DNA of 64,000 nt, from the NCBI GenBank assembly GCA_018228685.1, contig CP073691.1, positions 1 to 64,000 on the forward strand, given 5' to 3'. The translations under genes were made by a program, and so were the position numbers. Below, one piece after another: positions 49,885 to 57,673 of the stretch. Origin of the DNA: Clostridiaceae bacterium Marseille-Q4149. GTDB taxonomy: Bacteria; Bacillota; Clostridia; Oscillospirales; Oscillospiraceae. Positions within the stretch are counted from its first letter, which is position 1; every line of letters begins with the position of its first letter. The notes below the pieces were generated by a model. It had not been told where the DNA came from, ran no database searches, and worked only from the letters and a program-made list of their open reading frames with translations.

Positions 49885-52449
49885 ATGAAAAAACTCTATC
49901 GCAGAAGCATTTCCGGGCTGTTGGCCCTGCTGATCTGCTTCACCGCCATCCTCGGCAGCGGCGTGACGGCCTTTGCCGCAGCACCTACCGGAGAAACTGC
50001 GGATTCGTACTCGGTGGCATTCCCCAGAGACGGCGACGCCAATCTGGATTACAGCGGCACTTGGGGCCACGACGAACTGCACTACATGAACGGCTGGACA
50101 TCTGGCGAGGCAACATGGATGACCACGCTGCACACCATCGGCTCCTTCGACGGCCCGGCCTGCTACTGCATCGAGCCAGGCGTTCCCCGAAACCTGTACC
50201 GTTCCTACGAAAGCTATGGGGAGGACTATTGGGACACCTTCCCCGCCGAATATAACCGCACCATTGATGGCCGAGCCATGAAAACGCTCCTTGGCCGCAT
50301 CATGCAGTACGGCTATCAGGGAAATCTCTCCCTCGACTGGCGCTCTCAGAACGAGGCCGACGCCGACAAGCTGGCCCACATGATGGCCACGCAGGTGCTG
50401 GTGTGGGAAACGGTGGTCGGGGAGCGGGATGCGGACTTCAATCACGTTGCCCCCGGCAGCGCCGATGCCGTGAAGTCCGTCTATCGCACCTCCCATCCGC
50501 TCTATGGCCGTTTCTCCGCCTACTATGACAGCATCGAAGCCAACGTGAAAAAGCACACTATCGTCCCCAGCTTTATGGACCGCAGCGAGGAGGATGCACA
50601 GACGGTTGAACTGAGTTGGGACGGCAGCCGCTACACGGCTACCCTGACGGACACCAACAGCGTTCTGAGCGAATATGCCTTCTCTTCGGCCCAGTCGGAT
50701 ATGACCTTTGCCGTCGATGGGAATGACCTGACCATCTCCGCCGAGACGGCTCCCGCAGATGGCGTGACCATTACCGCCGTCAGAAACAATACCCGTCAGG
50801 GCGTGGTGGTCTGGAGCGACGGTCACTATGGCCCCGACGGCACCATGCAGGATGTCGTCACCTTCCGGGATACCGTCAGCGACCCCATGTACGCCTACCT
50901 GCACCTGAAGGTCGGCTATGGCAGCGTCAAGATCATCAAAACCAGCGAGGACGGGAAGGTTGACGGCATAGCCTTTACCATCTCCGGTAACGGTGTGAAC
51001 CAGACCGTGGCCACGAACAGCCGGGGCGAAATCCGGATCGACAGTCTCCGCCCCAGCGTCTATACCGTCACCGAGCAGAGCTACGACAAATACAAGCCGC
51101 AGGAGGTGCGCCAAGTGACTGTGATCTCCGGTCAGGTCGCCACCGTGACCTTCCATAATACGCTGAAACGGGGCAGTCTGGAGGTGGTCAAGACCGCTGA
51201 GGACGGCCTGAACGAGGGCGTAAAGTTCCATCTGACCGGCACGTCCCTTGCCGGGCTTCCGGTGGACGAATACGCCGTGACCGGCAGCAACGGAAAAGCG
51301 GTGTTCTCCGACGTGCTCATTGGCACGGACTACATCCTCTCCGAGGTGGATACGGGCATCATCTATGTCGTCCCGGAGGGCCAGACAACAGCGGCGGAGT
51401 GGAACACGGTCACACAGGTGGAGGTCCGCAATGTCCTGAAAAAGTGGAGCGCCACCGTCACCAAGCGGGATGCCGAAACGGGTCTGCCGCAGGGAGACGC
51501 AACACTTGCCGGTGCCGTCTATGGCGTTTACAGGGGTGAGGAACTGGTGGACACCTACATCACCGACGAAAGCGGCCAGTTCACCACCACGGATTATGTC
51601 TGCGGCAATGATTGGACCATCCGGGAACTCTCCCCCAGCGAAGGTTATCTGCTGAATGATACCGTGTACCCCGTCGGCGCAGAGCCGCAGCACTATACGG
51701 AAGAATATAATCCCATTGCGCTGGATGTGACCGAGCAGGTCATCCGGGGCGGCGTGACCCTCACGAAGGTGGACAAGGACTACCCGGAAAACAAGCTGGA
51801 GGGAGCCGTGTTCGAGGTCTACCGTGACAGCAACCGCAATCAGGAACTGGACGATGAGGACGAACTGCTGGGCACGATGGAGGAACTGGGCGGCGGCGAG
51901 TACGCCCTGACCGGCCTCTGCTACGGCGGCTATTTTGCAAAGGAAACCAAGGCCCCGGAGGGCTTTTATCTGGGCGAAAATGCCTACTATTTTGCCATTA
52001 CCGAGGACGGCGAAACCGTGACCGTGGAAAATGAAGCCGGAAAGGGCTTTGTCAATGCGGCGCAGGTGGGGTCGCTCCGGATCGTCAAGACCTCCTCGGA
52101 CGGGAAGCTGGAAGGATTTTCCTTCCGTGTTACCGGGGCCAACGGCTATGACCAGGTGTTCCAGACCGATGCGGAGGGCTTCATTCTCGTCGAGGGCCTG
52201 CGCATCGGGGACTACACCGTGTCTGAGGTGCGGGACGGCACTTCGGACGGGTATCTCCTCCCCGCTGACAAGACGGCCTCCGTTTTTGAGGGAGCCGTAA
52301 CGGAGGTGGAGATGCACAATGAAAAGAAGCCCGCACTGGAGGTGCCGCAGACCGGAGACAACAGCCACATGGCACTGTGGCTGGGTCTGCTGGGCATTTC
52401 CGGCATCGGCGCTGCGGCTATACTGCTGATGCGCAAGCGTAAAAAATAA
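49885..52449 (+). CDS. Surface adhesin: thioester domain, Cna-B/SpaA repeats, sortase anchor
   Basis: 854 residues. Signal peptide 1-33 (cut near AFAA). Residues about 40-230 form a thioester domain: CYCIEPGV (about 92-99) holds the Cys, and ATQVLVWE (about 170) the Gln that would form the internal thioester used to bind host surfaces covalently. At least five SpaA/Cna-B type domains follow, each with a KxxxDG/K-N/E-type isopeptide pattern such as VKIIKTSEDGKVDG, VTLTKVDKDYPENKLEGAVF and LRIVKTSSDGKLEGF. VPQTGD at about 819 is an LPXTG-like sortase motif, then a membrane helix and RKRKK. AGGAGGTCTAACAA precedes ATG. Confidence 0.9.
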   Translation: MKKLYRRSISGLLALLICFTAILGSGVTAFAAAPTGETADSYSVAFPRDGDANLDYSGTWGHDELHYMNGWTSGEATWMTTLHTIGSFDGPACYCIEPGVPRNLYRSYESYGEDYWDTFPAEYNRTIDGRAMKTLLGRIMQYGYQGNLSLDWRSQNEADADKLAHMMATQVLVWETVVGERDADFNHVAPGSADAVKSVYRTSHPLYGRFSAYYDSIEANVKKHTIVPSFMDRSEEDAQTVELSWDGSRYTATLTDTNSVLSEYAFSSAQSDMTFAVDGNDLTISAETAPADGVTITAVRNNTRQGVVVWSDGHYGPDGTMQDVVTFRDTVSDPMYAYLHLKVGYGSVKIIKTSEDGKVDGIAFTISGNGVNQTVATNSRGEIRIDSLRPSVYTVTEQSYDKYKPQEVRQVTVISGQVATVTFHNTLKRGSLEVVKTAEDGLNEGVKFHLTGTSLAGLPVDEYAVTGSNGKAVFSDVLIGTDYILSEVDTGIIYVVPEGQTTAAEWNTVTQVEVRNVLKKWSATVTKRDAETGLPQGDATLAGAVYGVYRGEELVDTYITDESGQFTTTDYVCGNDWTIRELSPSEGYLLNDTVYPVGAEPQHYTEEYNPIALDVTEQVIRGGVTLTKVDKDYPENKLEGAVFEVYRDSNRNQELDDEDELLGTMEELGGGEYALTGLCYGGYFAKETKAPEGFYLGENAYYFAITEDGETVTVENEAGKGFVNAAQVGSLRIVKTSSDGKLEGFSFRVTGANGYDQVFQTDAEGFILVEGLRIGDYTVSEVRDGTSDGYLLPADKTASVFEGAVTEVEMHNEKKPALEVPQTGDNSHMALWLGLLGISGIGAAAILLMRKRKK

Positions 52450-52455
52450 GCGCCA

Positions 52456-52486
52456 AGGGGCGGCCAGATCGGCCGCCCCTTTTTTC
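52456..52486 (+). terminator. Terminator of the adhesin gene (GGCCGCCCC type)
   Basis: AGGGGCGGCC stem, AGATC loop, T-run. A near-copy closes the AbiE-like cassette at 54532-54560. Confidence 0.9.
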
Positions 52487-52593
52487 TATGGGAAAGAAAA
52501 GTTTTTCGGCGTGAACCAACAATAACAGGATGGTATTTGTGAATAAATGGCTATACTGTTTGTGTGCCATCTACTCAATTGTTTCGTATTCAC

Positions 52594-52668
52594 TTGACAA
52601 GTTTCAGTTTTAACGGTACAATTAAGAAAAAGTGAAACAAAAGGCGGAAGCGAAGGAGTCTTTCTGAT
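52594..52668 (+). promoter_or_regulatory. Promoter and possible operator of the AbiE-like pair
   Basis: Perfect TTGACA (52594-52599), 17-base spacer, TACAAT (52617-52622). GTTTCA in the spacer and TGAAAC at about 52634 form an inverted repeat around the start site, fitting autoregulation by the first gene product (inferred). AAGGAG precedes the start. Confidence 0.7.
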
Positions 52669-53649
52669 ATGCTATCTTTCCTTAAATTAGTATTCGGCCC
52701 CGATATTACAGTGAAGGGATTCGACTACACGGATGACACGCCCTACTATATCAAGGACGGATATACCCCCCAATTGTTAAGTTGGGGAGACCATGCGTGT
52801 GTTCTTTTGAAGCCAAATGGCTCTTCTTGGCGATTGCCTACATTAAAAAAGCAGTTGAAGAAGTTTCAGGAACTTTGTTCTCTTCCCTGTGCACTGTGCT
52901 TAGACAACCTGTCTGCGTTACAACGACGGAGTATGCTGGAAGAACACATCCCGTTTGTGTCTCTTTCGCAGCAGGTGTACCTTCCGTTTTGGGGGTGCGC
53001 TTTTCATGAGCAATTCAAGGCGGACGCTGCCATTATGGCAAAAATGGCACCCGGTACACAGCTTGTATTTCTATATTTATACTATGCAGAGAATACTGGG
53101 TCCGTAAATCTGACACAGATTGCAAAGGCACTTTCGCTCTCAAAGGCGACCTGTACAAGGGCAATCAATGACCTCTCTGCTTCGGGTCTGATCTCGCAAA
53201 CAGCAGAAGGCACGAATAAATGGATCACAACGGCATACACCAAATCAGAACTTTTGGAAAAAGCATACGGGCGACTGAAAACGCCTGTTGATCGAATTCT
53301 TTACGTAAAAGGAACCGCCCAAATCGAGCATCCAATTGCAAGTGGAATACGGGCGCTGGCACGGCAATCCATGATTGGGGTAAACGATCAGGATGGTGCT
53401 ATTGCGATTTCCAAAAAGGAGGCGGCAAAAATCCCAGCAGAAGATATCTGCACAAAACAGTATTTTGAAGACTTTGGCGGTGCTGTTATTGAAGTGTGGT
53501 CCTATGACCCGATCATTTTGGAGAGAGACGGCTGTGTAGATGACATTTCATTGCTGCTCAGCATGGACAACGACCCAAACGAACGAGTTCAGACGTGCTT
53601 GGATGAAATTCGGCAAAAGCACGGACTACCAATCAAAGAGGAAGAATAA
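52669..53649 (+). CDS. Winged-helix regulator, AbiEi-like antitoxin candidate
   Basis: 326 residues. Central winged helix: MAPGTQLVFLYLYYAENTGSVN, then LTQIAKALSLSKATCTRAINDLSASGLI (about 150-177), which is MarR/AbiEi-like. The N-terminal 120 residues have no clear assignment. The C-terminal part (YFEDFGGAVIEVWSYDPIIL...MDNDPNERVQTCLDEI) resembles the AbiEi C-terminal region. It is 11 bases from a nucleotidyltransferase gene. By analogy with type IV AbiE systems it would repress the operon and counteract the partner. DNA here is visibly AT-richer than neighbouring ICE genes, suggesting separate acquisition. Confidence 0.65.
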   Translation: MLSFLKLVFGPDITVKGFDYTDDTPYYIKDGYTPQLLSWGDHACVLLKPNGSSWRLPTLKKQLKKFQELCSLPCALCLDNLSALQRRSMLEEHIPFVSLSQQVYLPFWGCAFHEQFKADAAIMAKMAPGTQLVFLYLYYAENTGSVNLTQIAKALSLSKATCTRAINDLSASGLISQTAEGTNKWITTAYTKSELLEKAYGRLKTPVDRILYVKGTAQIEHPIASGIRALARQSMIGVNDQDGAIAISKKEAAKIPAEDICTKQYFEDFGGAVIEVWSYDPIILERDGCVDDISLLLSMDNDPNERVQTCLDEIRQKHGLPIKEEE

Positions 53650-53660
53650 AGGAGAACGAA

Positions 53661-54416
53661 ATGGTAAATGGCATAGATATATTCCGAGAGCACTTCAATC
53701 ATTTTAAGGAGCAATATACTGTAATTGGAGGCTTTGCCTGTGATCTTCTGATGAACGATGCAGGACTTGATTTCAGGCAAACCGTTGACATCGACATGGT
53801 GCTGATCGTCGAGGCTTTAACGACAGACTTTGCAAAAGCCTTTTGGGCTTTTATTGAAGCTGGTGGCTATCAGGCCAGGCAACGCAGTAACGGTCAACCG
53901 GAGTTCTATCGTTTTGTGGACCCAACGAACCCTGCTTACCCCAAGATGATTGAATTATTTTCAAGGCCACAAAGCAATGTGGTCTTGCAGCCAGATACAC
54001 ACTTGATGCCGCTGCATATTGATGATGAAGTTTCCAGCTTGTCAGCGATTTTGCTCAATGATGATTATTACCACTTTCTTCTGGATGGACGAACAGTTAC
54101 AGATGGTATCTCCATATTAGATGCTGAACATATTATTCCGCTGAAAATGAGAGCTTGGCTGGATTTGAAAAGCAAGAAAGCAGAAGGAATCCATGTAAAC
54201 GCACGTGACATCAAGAAACACCGTCTGGATGTGTTTCGCCTGTTCCAACTTGTACGGGAAAATCAGAGAATACCTGTCCCGCAGTCTATAATGGAGGATA
54301 TTACTCGGTTTATAGCACAAATGCGGCAGGAGGACATTCGTTTAACGGATATAGGTATTCGCCGCTCGAAAGACTCTATTCTGGATATTTATAGTCAAAT
54401 GTACATTACAGAATAA
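53661..54416 (+). CDS. Nucleotidyltransferase-fold protein, AbiEii-like toxin candidate
   Basis: 251 residues. The DNA-polymerase-beta-type start VIGGFACDLLMNDAG (about 21-35) and RQTVDIDMVLIV (about 39-50) give the GG and DxD features of the AbiEii/MNT class; the expected Arg/Thr context RxTxDID is present. The rest is helical (ALTTDFAKAFWAFIEAGGY; LKMRAWLDLKSKK). ATG 53661 follows AAAGGAGAACGAA, 11 bases after the regulator. Likely an abortive-infection or TA-type cargo; the target is unknown. Confidence 0.65.
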   Translation: MVNGIDIFREHFNHFKEQYTVIGGFACDLLMNDAGLDFRQTVDIDMVLIVEALTTDFAKAFWAFIEAGGYQARQRSNGQPEFYRFVDPTNPAYPKMIELFSRPQSNVVLQPDTHLMPLHIDDEVSSLSAILLNDDYYHFLLDGRTVTDGISILDAEHIIPLKMRAWLDLKSKKAEGIHVNARDIKKHRLDVFRLFQLVRENQRIPVPQSIMEDITRFIAQMRQEDIRLTDIGIRRSKDSILDIYSQMYITE

Positions 54417-54425
54417 AAGCGCCGC

Positions 54426-54560
54426 CCCCATGCTGAACATTCAGTGTGGGGGTAGTTTCATGGAGTGGAACAAATCGTCGCAGTGTCGGTCTTGTGTTTG
54501 CACTCCTGCATTTCCAAAGAACGAATCCCAAGGGGGCGGCCGGATTGGCCGCCCCTCTTT
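54426..54560 (+). terminator. Hairpin plus GGCCGCCCC terminator after the AbiE-like pair
   Basis: First CCCCCA-TG-CTGAA/TTCAG-TG-TGGGGG (54426-54453), then GGGGCGGCC/GGCCGCCCC with CTCTTTT (54532-54560). The second is almost the same as the terminator at 52456-52486. The bases between carry no gene. Confidence 0.7.
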
Positions 54561-54586
54561 TACATACCGAATTGAAAGGAGACGGA

Positions 54587-55399
54587 ATGGGTATGAGCAA
54601 TCAAACGGAAGAAAAGGATCTGTTCCATGCGGTATCCCTGTCCGGCGGTAAGGACAGCACCGCTATGCTGCTGCTCATGGTTGAGCGAGGGCTGCCGATC
54701 CATGCGGTCCTGACGGCAGATACGGGCATGGAATTTCCGGAAATGTATGAGCATCTGCAAAAGCTGGACGACTATCTGTTTGCAGAGCGAGGGCTGCATC
54801 TGACGTGGCTGCGCCACCCAAAGGGCTTTGAGTGGCTGATGTTTGAGGAAAAGAAGCAGCGATCAGCCAGCATTGAAAACCGGCAGCGGCTGGGTGTTTC
54901 TCTATACGGAAACGGCTGGCCCGGTCCCCGTGTGCGCTGGTGTACGGGGCAGCTGAAAACGCATCTCATCCATAAGGAGATCAACCGGCTGAAAGGACAA
55001 TACCGGGCCGTGAGTTATGTGGGTATCGCCGCAGATGAGCCGAAGCGCATCAAAAGCGAGCGCTATCCGCTGGTGGATTGGGGAATCACGGAGAAGGAAG
55101 CCCTGCAAATTTGCTATGACCGGGGCTATGACTTCGGTGGGCTGTATCAGATTTACCACCGCTGCTCCTGCTGGTGCTGCCCGTTGCAGGGCATTGGGGA
55201 GCTGCGAAAGCTCCGGCAGTATCACCCGGAGTTATGGGAGCGGCTGCGGGAAATGGACAAACGTGCGTTGGCACAGTTCGGTCCCGGCCCGCTGGGACAG
55301 TTCAAAAAGGATTGGACCGTTGAGCGGTTGGAGCAGCGATTTGCAGCGGAAACACAGCAGCTTTCTATTTCATCCTTACAGAAGGAGCGTGAACGATGA
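54587..55399 (+). CDS. PAPS-reductase/PP-loop family protein
   Basis: 270 residues from ATG 54587, after TTGAAAGGAGACGG; the 47-codon upstream extension crosses a terminator and is rejected. PP-loop LSGGKDSTAMLLL (about 17-29), HAVLTADTGMEFPEMYEHL (about 40-58), and TGQLKTHLIHKEI. A Cys-rich HRCSCWCCPLQGIGELRKL near 187-205 could bind an iron-sulfur cluster, as in DndC-like proteins. Such proteins are frequent on phages and ICEs; roles proposed include nucleotide or DNA sulfur modification. Here no dnd partners are seen. It overlaps the next gene by four bases. Confidence 0.8.
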   Translation: MGMSNQTEEKDLFHAVSLSGGKDSTAMLLLMVERGLPIHAVLTADTGMEFPEMYEHLQKLDDYLFAERGLHLTWLRHPKGFEWLMFEEKKQRSASIENRQRLGVSLYGNGWPGPRVRWCTGQLKTHLIHKEINRLKGQYRAVSYVGIAADEPKRIKSERYPLVDWGITEKEALQICYDRGYDFGGLYQIYHRCSCWCCPLQGIGELRKLRQYHPELWERLREMDKRALAQFGPGPLGQFKKDWTVERLEQRFAAETQQLSISSLQKERER

Positions 55400-55791
55400 T
55401 GTATCGAGAACCAAGTGATTCCCCTTGGGGCGTTGTTGTGCGGTGCGATACCCTTTGCACCGGTGTGTATAGCGTGTCCACGGCAGGCCACGGCGGCATT
55501 ATGGTCCAAACCGACGCAGCTCGGCGGCTGCTGTCCCCGGAGGCCCAGGCCGTCGGCTTTCAGGCAGGCAGGTATCTGAATTTTGAAGAGGACTGCGATG
55601 CGCCGGTGGTCCTACGGGAACTGGTGGACAGCGGCATTATCGCACCCCGGACGGATAACTACTTCCGCCCCGGCGAGTATGAAGCCTGCATTGACAGGAG
55701 CCTGCAGCGCTGGAACCCGGCTTATTGGCGTGCACGGCAGAAACGGCTCTCTGTACAGGCGGCAAAAGCGACAAAGGAGCGTGAACGGTAA
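55396..55791 (+). CDS. ICE protein, DUF7007-like
   Basis: 131 residues. SPWGVVVRCDTLCTGVYSVSTAGHGGIMV and RRLLSPEAQAVGFQAGRYLNFEEDCDAPVVLREL are typical of a short family seen on Firmicutes and proteobacterial mobile elements (recalled as DUF7007). No membrane segment. Start and stop overlap both neighbours (ATGA and TAATG), giving a tightly coupled operon. Function unknown. Confidence 0.65.
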   Translation: MMYREPSDSPWGVVVRCDTLCTGVYSVSTAGHGGIMVQTDAARRLLSPEAQAVGFQAGRYLNFEEDCDAPVVLRELVDSGIIAPRTDNYFRPGEYEACIDRSLQRWNPAYWRARQKRLSVQAAKATKERER

Positions 55792-56747
55792 TGGACTTTG
55801 AGATCGAGATCATGACCCAGGCAGAGCGCAGCTACTGTTATACCGGCAGCCAGCAACTCGACAAACAGACCGGCTGCATCGGTCATTTGCGGGGCGATAT
55901 GGACAGAAGCGGGAAAGGTTTTTTCACCTCATGGGAGGATCATTGCGGGGAGCTGAAAACACAGGCGTTCAAGGATGAGTTTGATGATTTTATCAATGCC
56001 CTGCGTTTTGACGAGCGCTATGACGGCATTTTCAAAAACCGCAGCAGCCTTTCCCGATACTGCTATGAACACAAAGAAAGTGTGTTTGCCGAGGATTTTA
56101 TTCCGCAGTACGGATTCCGGGTGGATACGCCGGAGTATGCCTATCTGCTGCGGCTGAATCCCATGCAGGGCGATTATAACCTGTATATCTACTGTTATCG
56201 CCGGGAAGCACTGGACCGGCATTTGAAAAACGCCGAGCGTGGCATCTGCTTTGTGAACCCGCAGGGAAAGACCCTGTTCCACATCCCGGACGGGGACAGC
56301 ATCCGTGTAATTCGGCCGGATGGCACGCAGCGTGACCACGCCTGCCGGTATATCGACGACCACCGGGCCGAAATCGGCAGCGGGCATTTGTATGGCATGG
56401 CGCAGTTTGCCCAGCAGATGGAGCAGACGGGCAGCACCTTCGTGCCGCTTCGCTCGTCACTCCCGAAGCAGTGCTACTCACTCCTGCTGGATACCGGAAA
56501 TGTGGTGATCCTGAAACGGGGCGAAACCGGCTATTACAAGACGGACATTCCCCACACCTCAAAGGAGGAAGCCCGTGCGCTGGTGGAGGAATATAACCGC
56601 AAACTGGGCGTGACCCGTGCCCAGGAGGAGGCCATGAAGGGCGGCTCCATGTTCGGCTTTGACAAGCCCATTGCCGACCCCGCCAACTACGATGCACAGG
56701 GACAGCCGCTAAAGCGCCGGGAGAAAGACCGAGGTGACACAAGATGA
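55791..56747 (+). CDS. ICE-associated hypothetical protein, 318 residues
   Basis: Not assigned to a named family with certainty. Visible parts: an N-terminal region (YCYTGSQQLDKQTGCIGHLRGDMD), a middle part with YNLYIYCYRREALDRHLKNA and HIPDGDSIRVIRPDGTQRDHACRYID, and a C-terminal tail KEEARALVEEYNRKLGVTRAQEEAMKGGSMFGFDKPIADP, recalled as recurring in many gut-Firmicutes ICE proteins. No membrane helix or catalytic motif was found. It overlaps both neighbouring genes by one to four bases. Confidence 0.7.
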   Translation: MDFEIEIMTQAERSYCYTGSQQLDKQTGCIGHLRGDMDRSGKGFFTSWEDHCGELKTQAFKDEFDDFINALRFDERYDGIFKNRSSLSRYCYEHKESVFAEDFIPQYGFRVDTPEYAYLLRLNPMQGDYNLYIYCYRREALDRHLKNAERGICFVNPQGKTLFHIPDGDSIRVIRPDGTQRDHACRYIDDHRAEIGSGHLYGMAQFAQQMEQTGSTFVPLRSSLPKQCYSLLLDTGNVVILKRGETGYYKTDIPHTSKEEARALVEEYNRKLGVTRAQEEAMKGGSMFGFDKPIADPANYDAQGQPLKRREKDRGDTR

Positions 56748-57283
56748 CCGAGCAGAAACATATTATCTGGAGCAGCGATCCGGACTACGAGGATTGGAGG
56801 GGCGATCTGGAGGAACAGTACCCCGAGCTTTCCGAGCAGGAACGGATGGAATTGATGGTCGAGCAGAACAACGACTATCTCGATGACGAGCGGTGCAATC
56901 TGAACATTCAGCTCTCCCGCCCCATTCTGCTGATCGCAGACATCGGCCGATGGGATGGGCGGTATCCCGGTTATGCCGAGATCAAAAGCGGCAATATCCG
57001 CGATTGCCTGTATTCTGAGATGGACTATTCCACATGGTATGTAAACCGGCTGGGCGATCTGCGCTGCGATGCCGTACATCACGACGGCACGAATCATTAT
57101 CTCTACCGTGCCTACAAGGAGAATGTGAGCGAAGCACAGATCGACCGGCTGAAAGAAAAGCTGTACAGCGGCACCGCCACCCGCGCCGATGTGACCCGTG
57201 TGACAAAGCGCCTGGGCGACGAGATCGGGCGGGTCTACGGCTGGCGGTTTCCGCCCGTCCGGGAAGCGGCGCGAGAAAGATAG
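56744..57283 (+). CDS. ICE-associated hypothetical protein, 179 residues
   Basis: Acidic protein. MTEQKHIIWSSDPDYEDWRG is followed by LNIQLSRPILLIADIGRWDGRYPGYAEIKSGNIRDCLY and, further on, EMDYSTWYVNRLGDLRCDAVHHDGTNHYLYRAYK. The pattern suggests a compact alpha/beta domain. No known motif was recognised. It sits between two other small ICE genes in the same transcript, starting in the last codon of the previous gene. Confidence 0.7.
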   Translation: MTEQKHIIWSSDPDYEDWRGDLEEQYPELSEQERMELMVEQNNDYLDDERCNLNIQLSRPILLIADIGRWDGRYPGYAEIKSGNIRDCLYSEMDYSTWYVNRLGDLRCDAVHHDGTNHYLYRAYKENVSEAQIDRLKEKLYSGTATRADVTRVTKRLGDEIGRVYGWRFPPVREAARER

Positions 57284-57295
57284 GAGGAAAACGGT

Positions 57296-57661
57296 ATGTC
57301 TGTTGATGCAAGAAAAGAACGCTTTGAGCTGGTGGAGGTGTTTGACCGTCCCATGCTCTTTACCTGCCTGCGGGTAGACCGAAACACGGTGCCCAAGGGG
57401 CTGTATCTCTATGAGGTACGCAATGACGACGATCAGTGCGGGATCCCCGTGGAGATCGGCCGCTGGATCATGGTTAACCACTGGGGAACGCTGCTGTCTG
57501 CGACACCCATCAAGCTGGAGCCGAACCGGTACAATAACAACGCCTACCGCCATATCGACCCGGAAAACGACTGGAACTACACCGGCGATCTGTGTTCGGC
57601 CAGGGAATATATGGATAAATACCTGCTGAAAAAGGACAGGGAAAAACCAAAGGAAAGATAG
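57296..57661 (+). CDS. LPD28-domain protein
   Basis: 121 residues, ATG 57296 after ATAGGAGGAAAACGGT. RPMLFTCLRVDRNTVPKGLYLYEVRNDDDQCGIPVEIGRWIMVNHWGTLLSATPI fits the large polyvalent-protein-associated domain 28, found alone or fused in ICE and phage polyproteins. This family appears beside the giant methylase/helicase gene in many ICEs, which it precedes here by 12 bases. Role unknown. Confidence 0.72.
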   Translation: MSVDARKERFELVEVFDRPMLFTCLRVDRNTVPKGLYLYEVRNDDDQCGIPVEIGRWIMVNHWGTLLSATPIKLEPNRYNNNAYRHIDPENDWNYTGDLCSAREYMDKYLLKKDREKPKER

Positions 57662-57673
57662 GAGGTGCTGCCC

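Noticed and set aside
49801..52368. 855-codon open frame opposite the adhesin gene
   Set aside because: Shadow of the adhesin; no start signals, and the adhesin has signal peptide, repeats and sortase motif in order.
53661..54416. Possible metabolic nucleotidyltransferase such as an aminoglycoside adenylyltransferase
   Set aside because: The GG...RQTVDID pattern, pairing with a winged-helix gene and ICE location fit AbiEii/MNT-type proteins better; kept as a candidate, not excluded experimentally.
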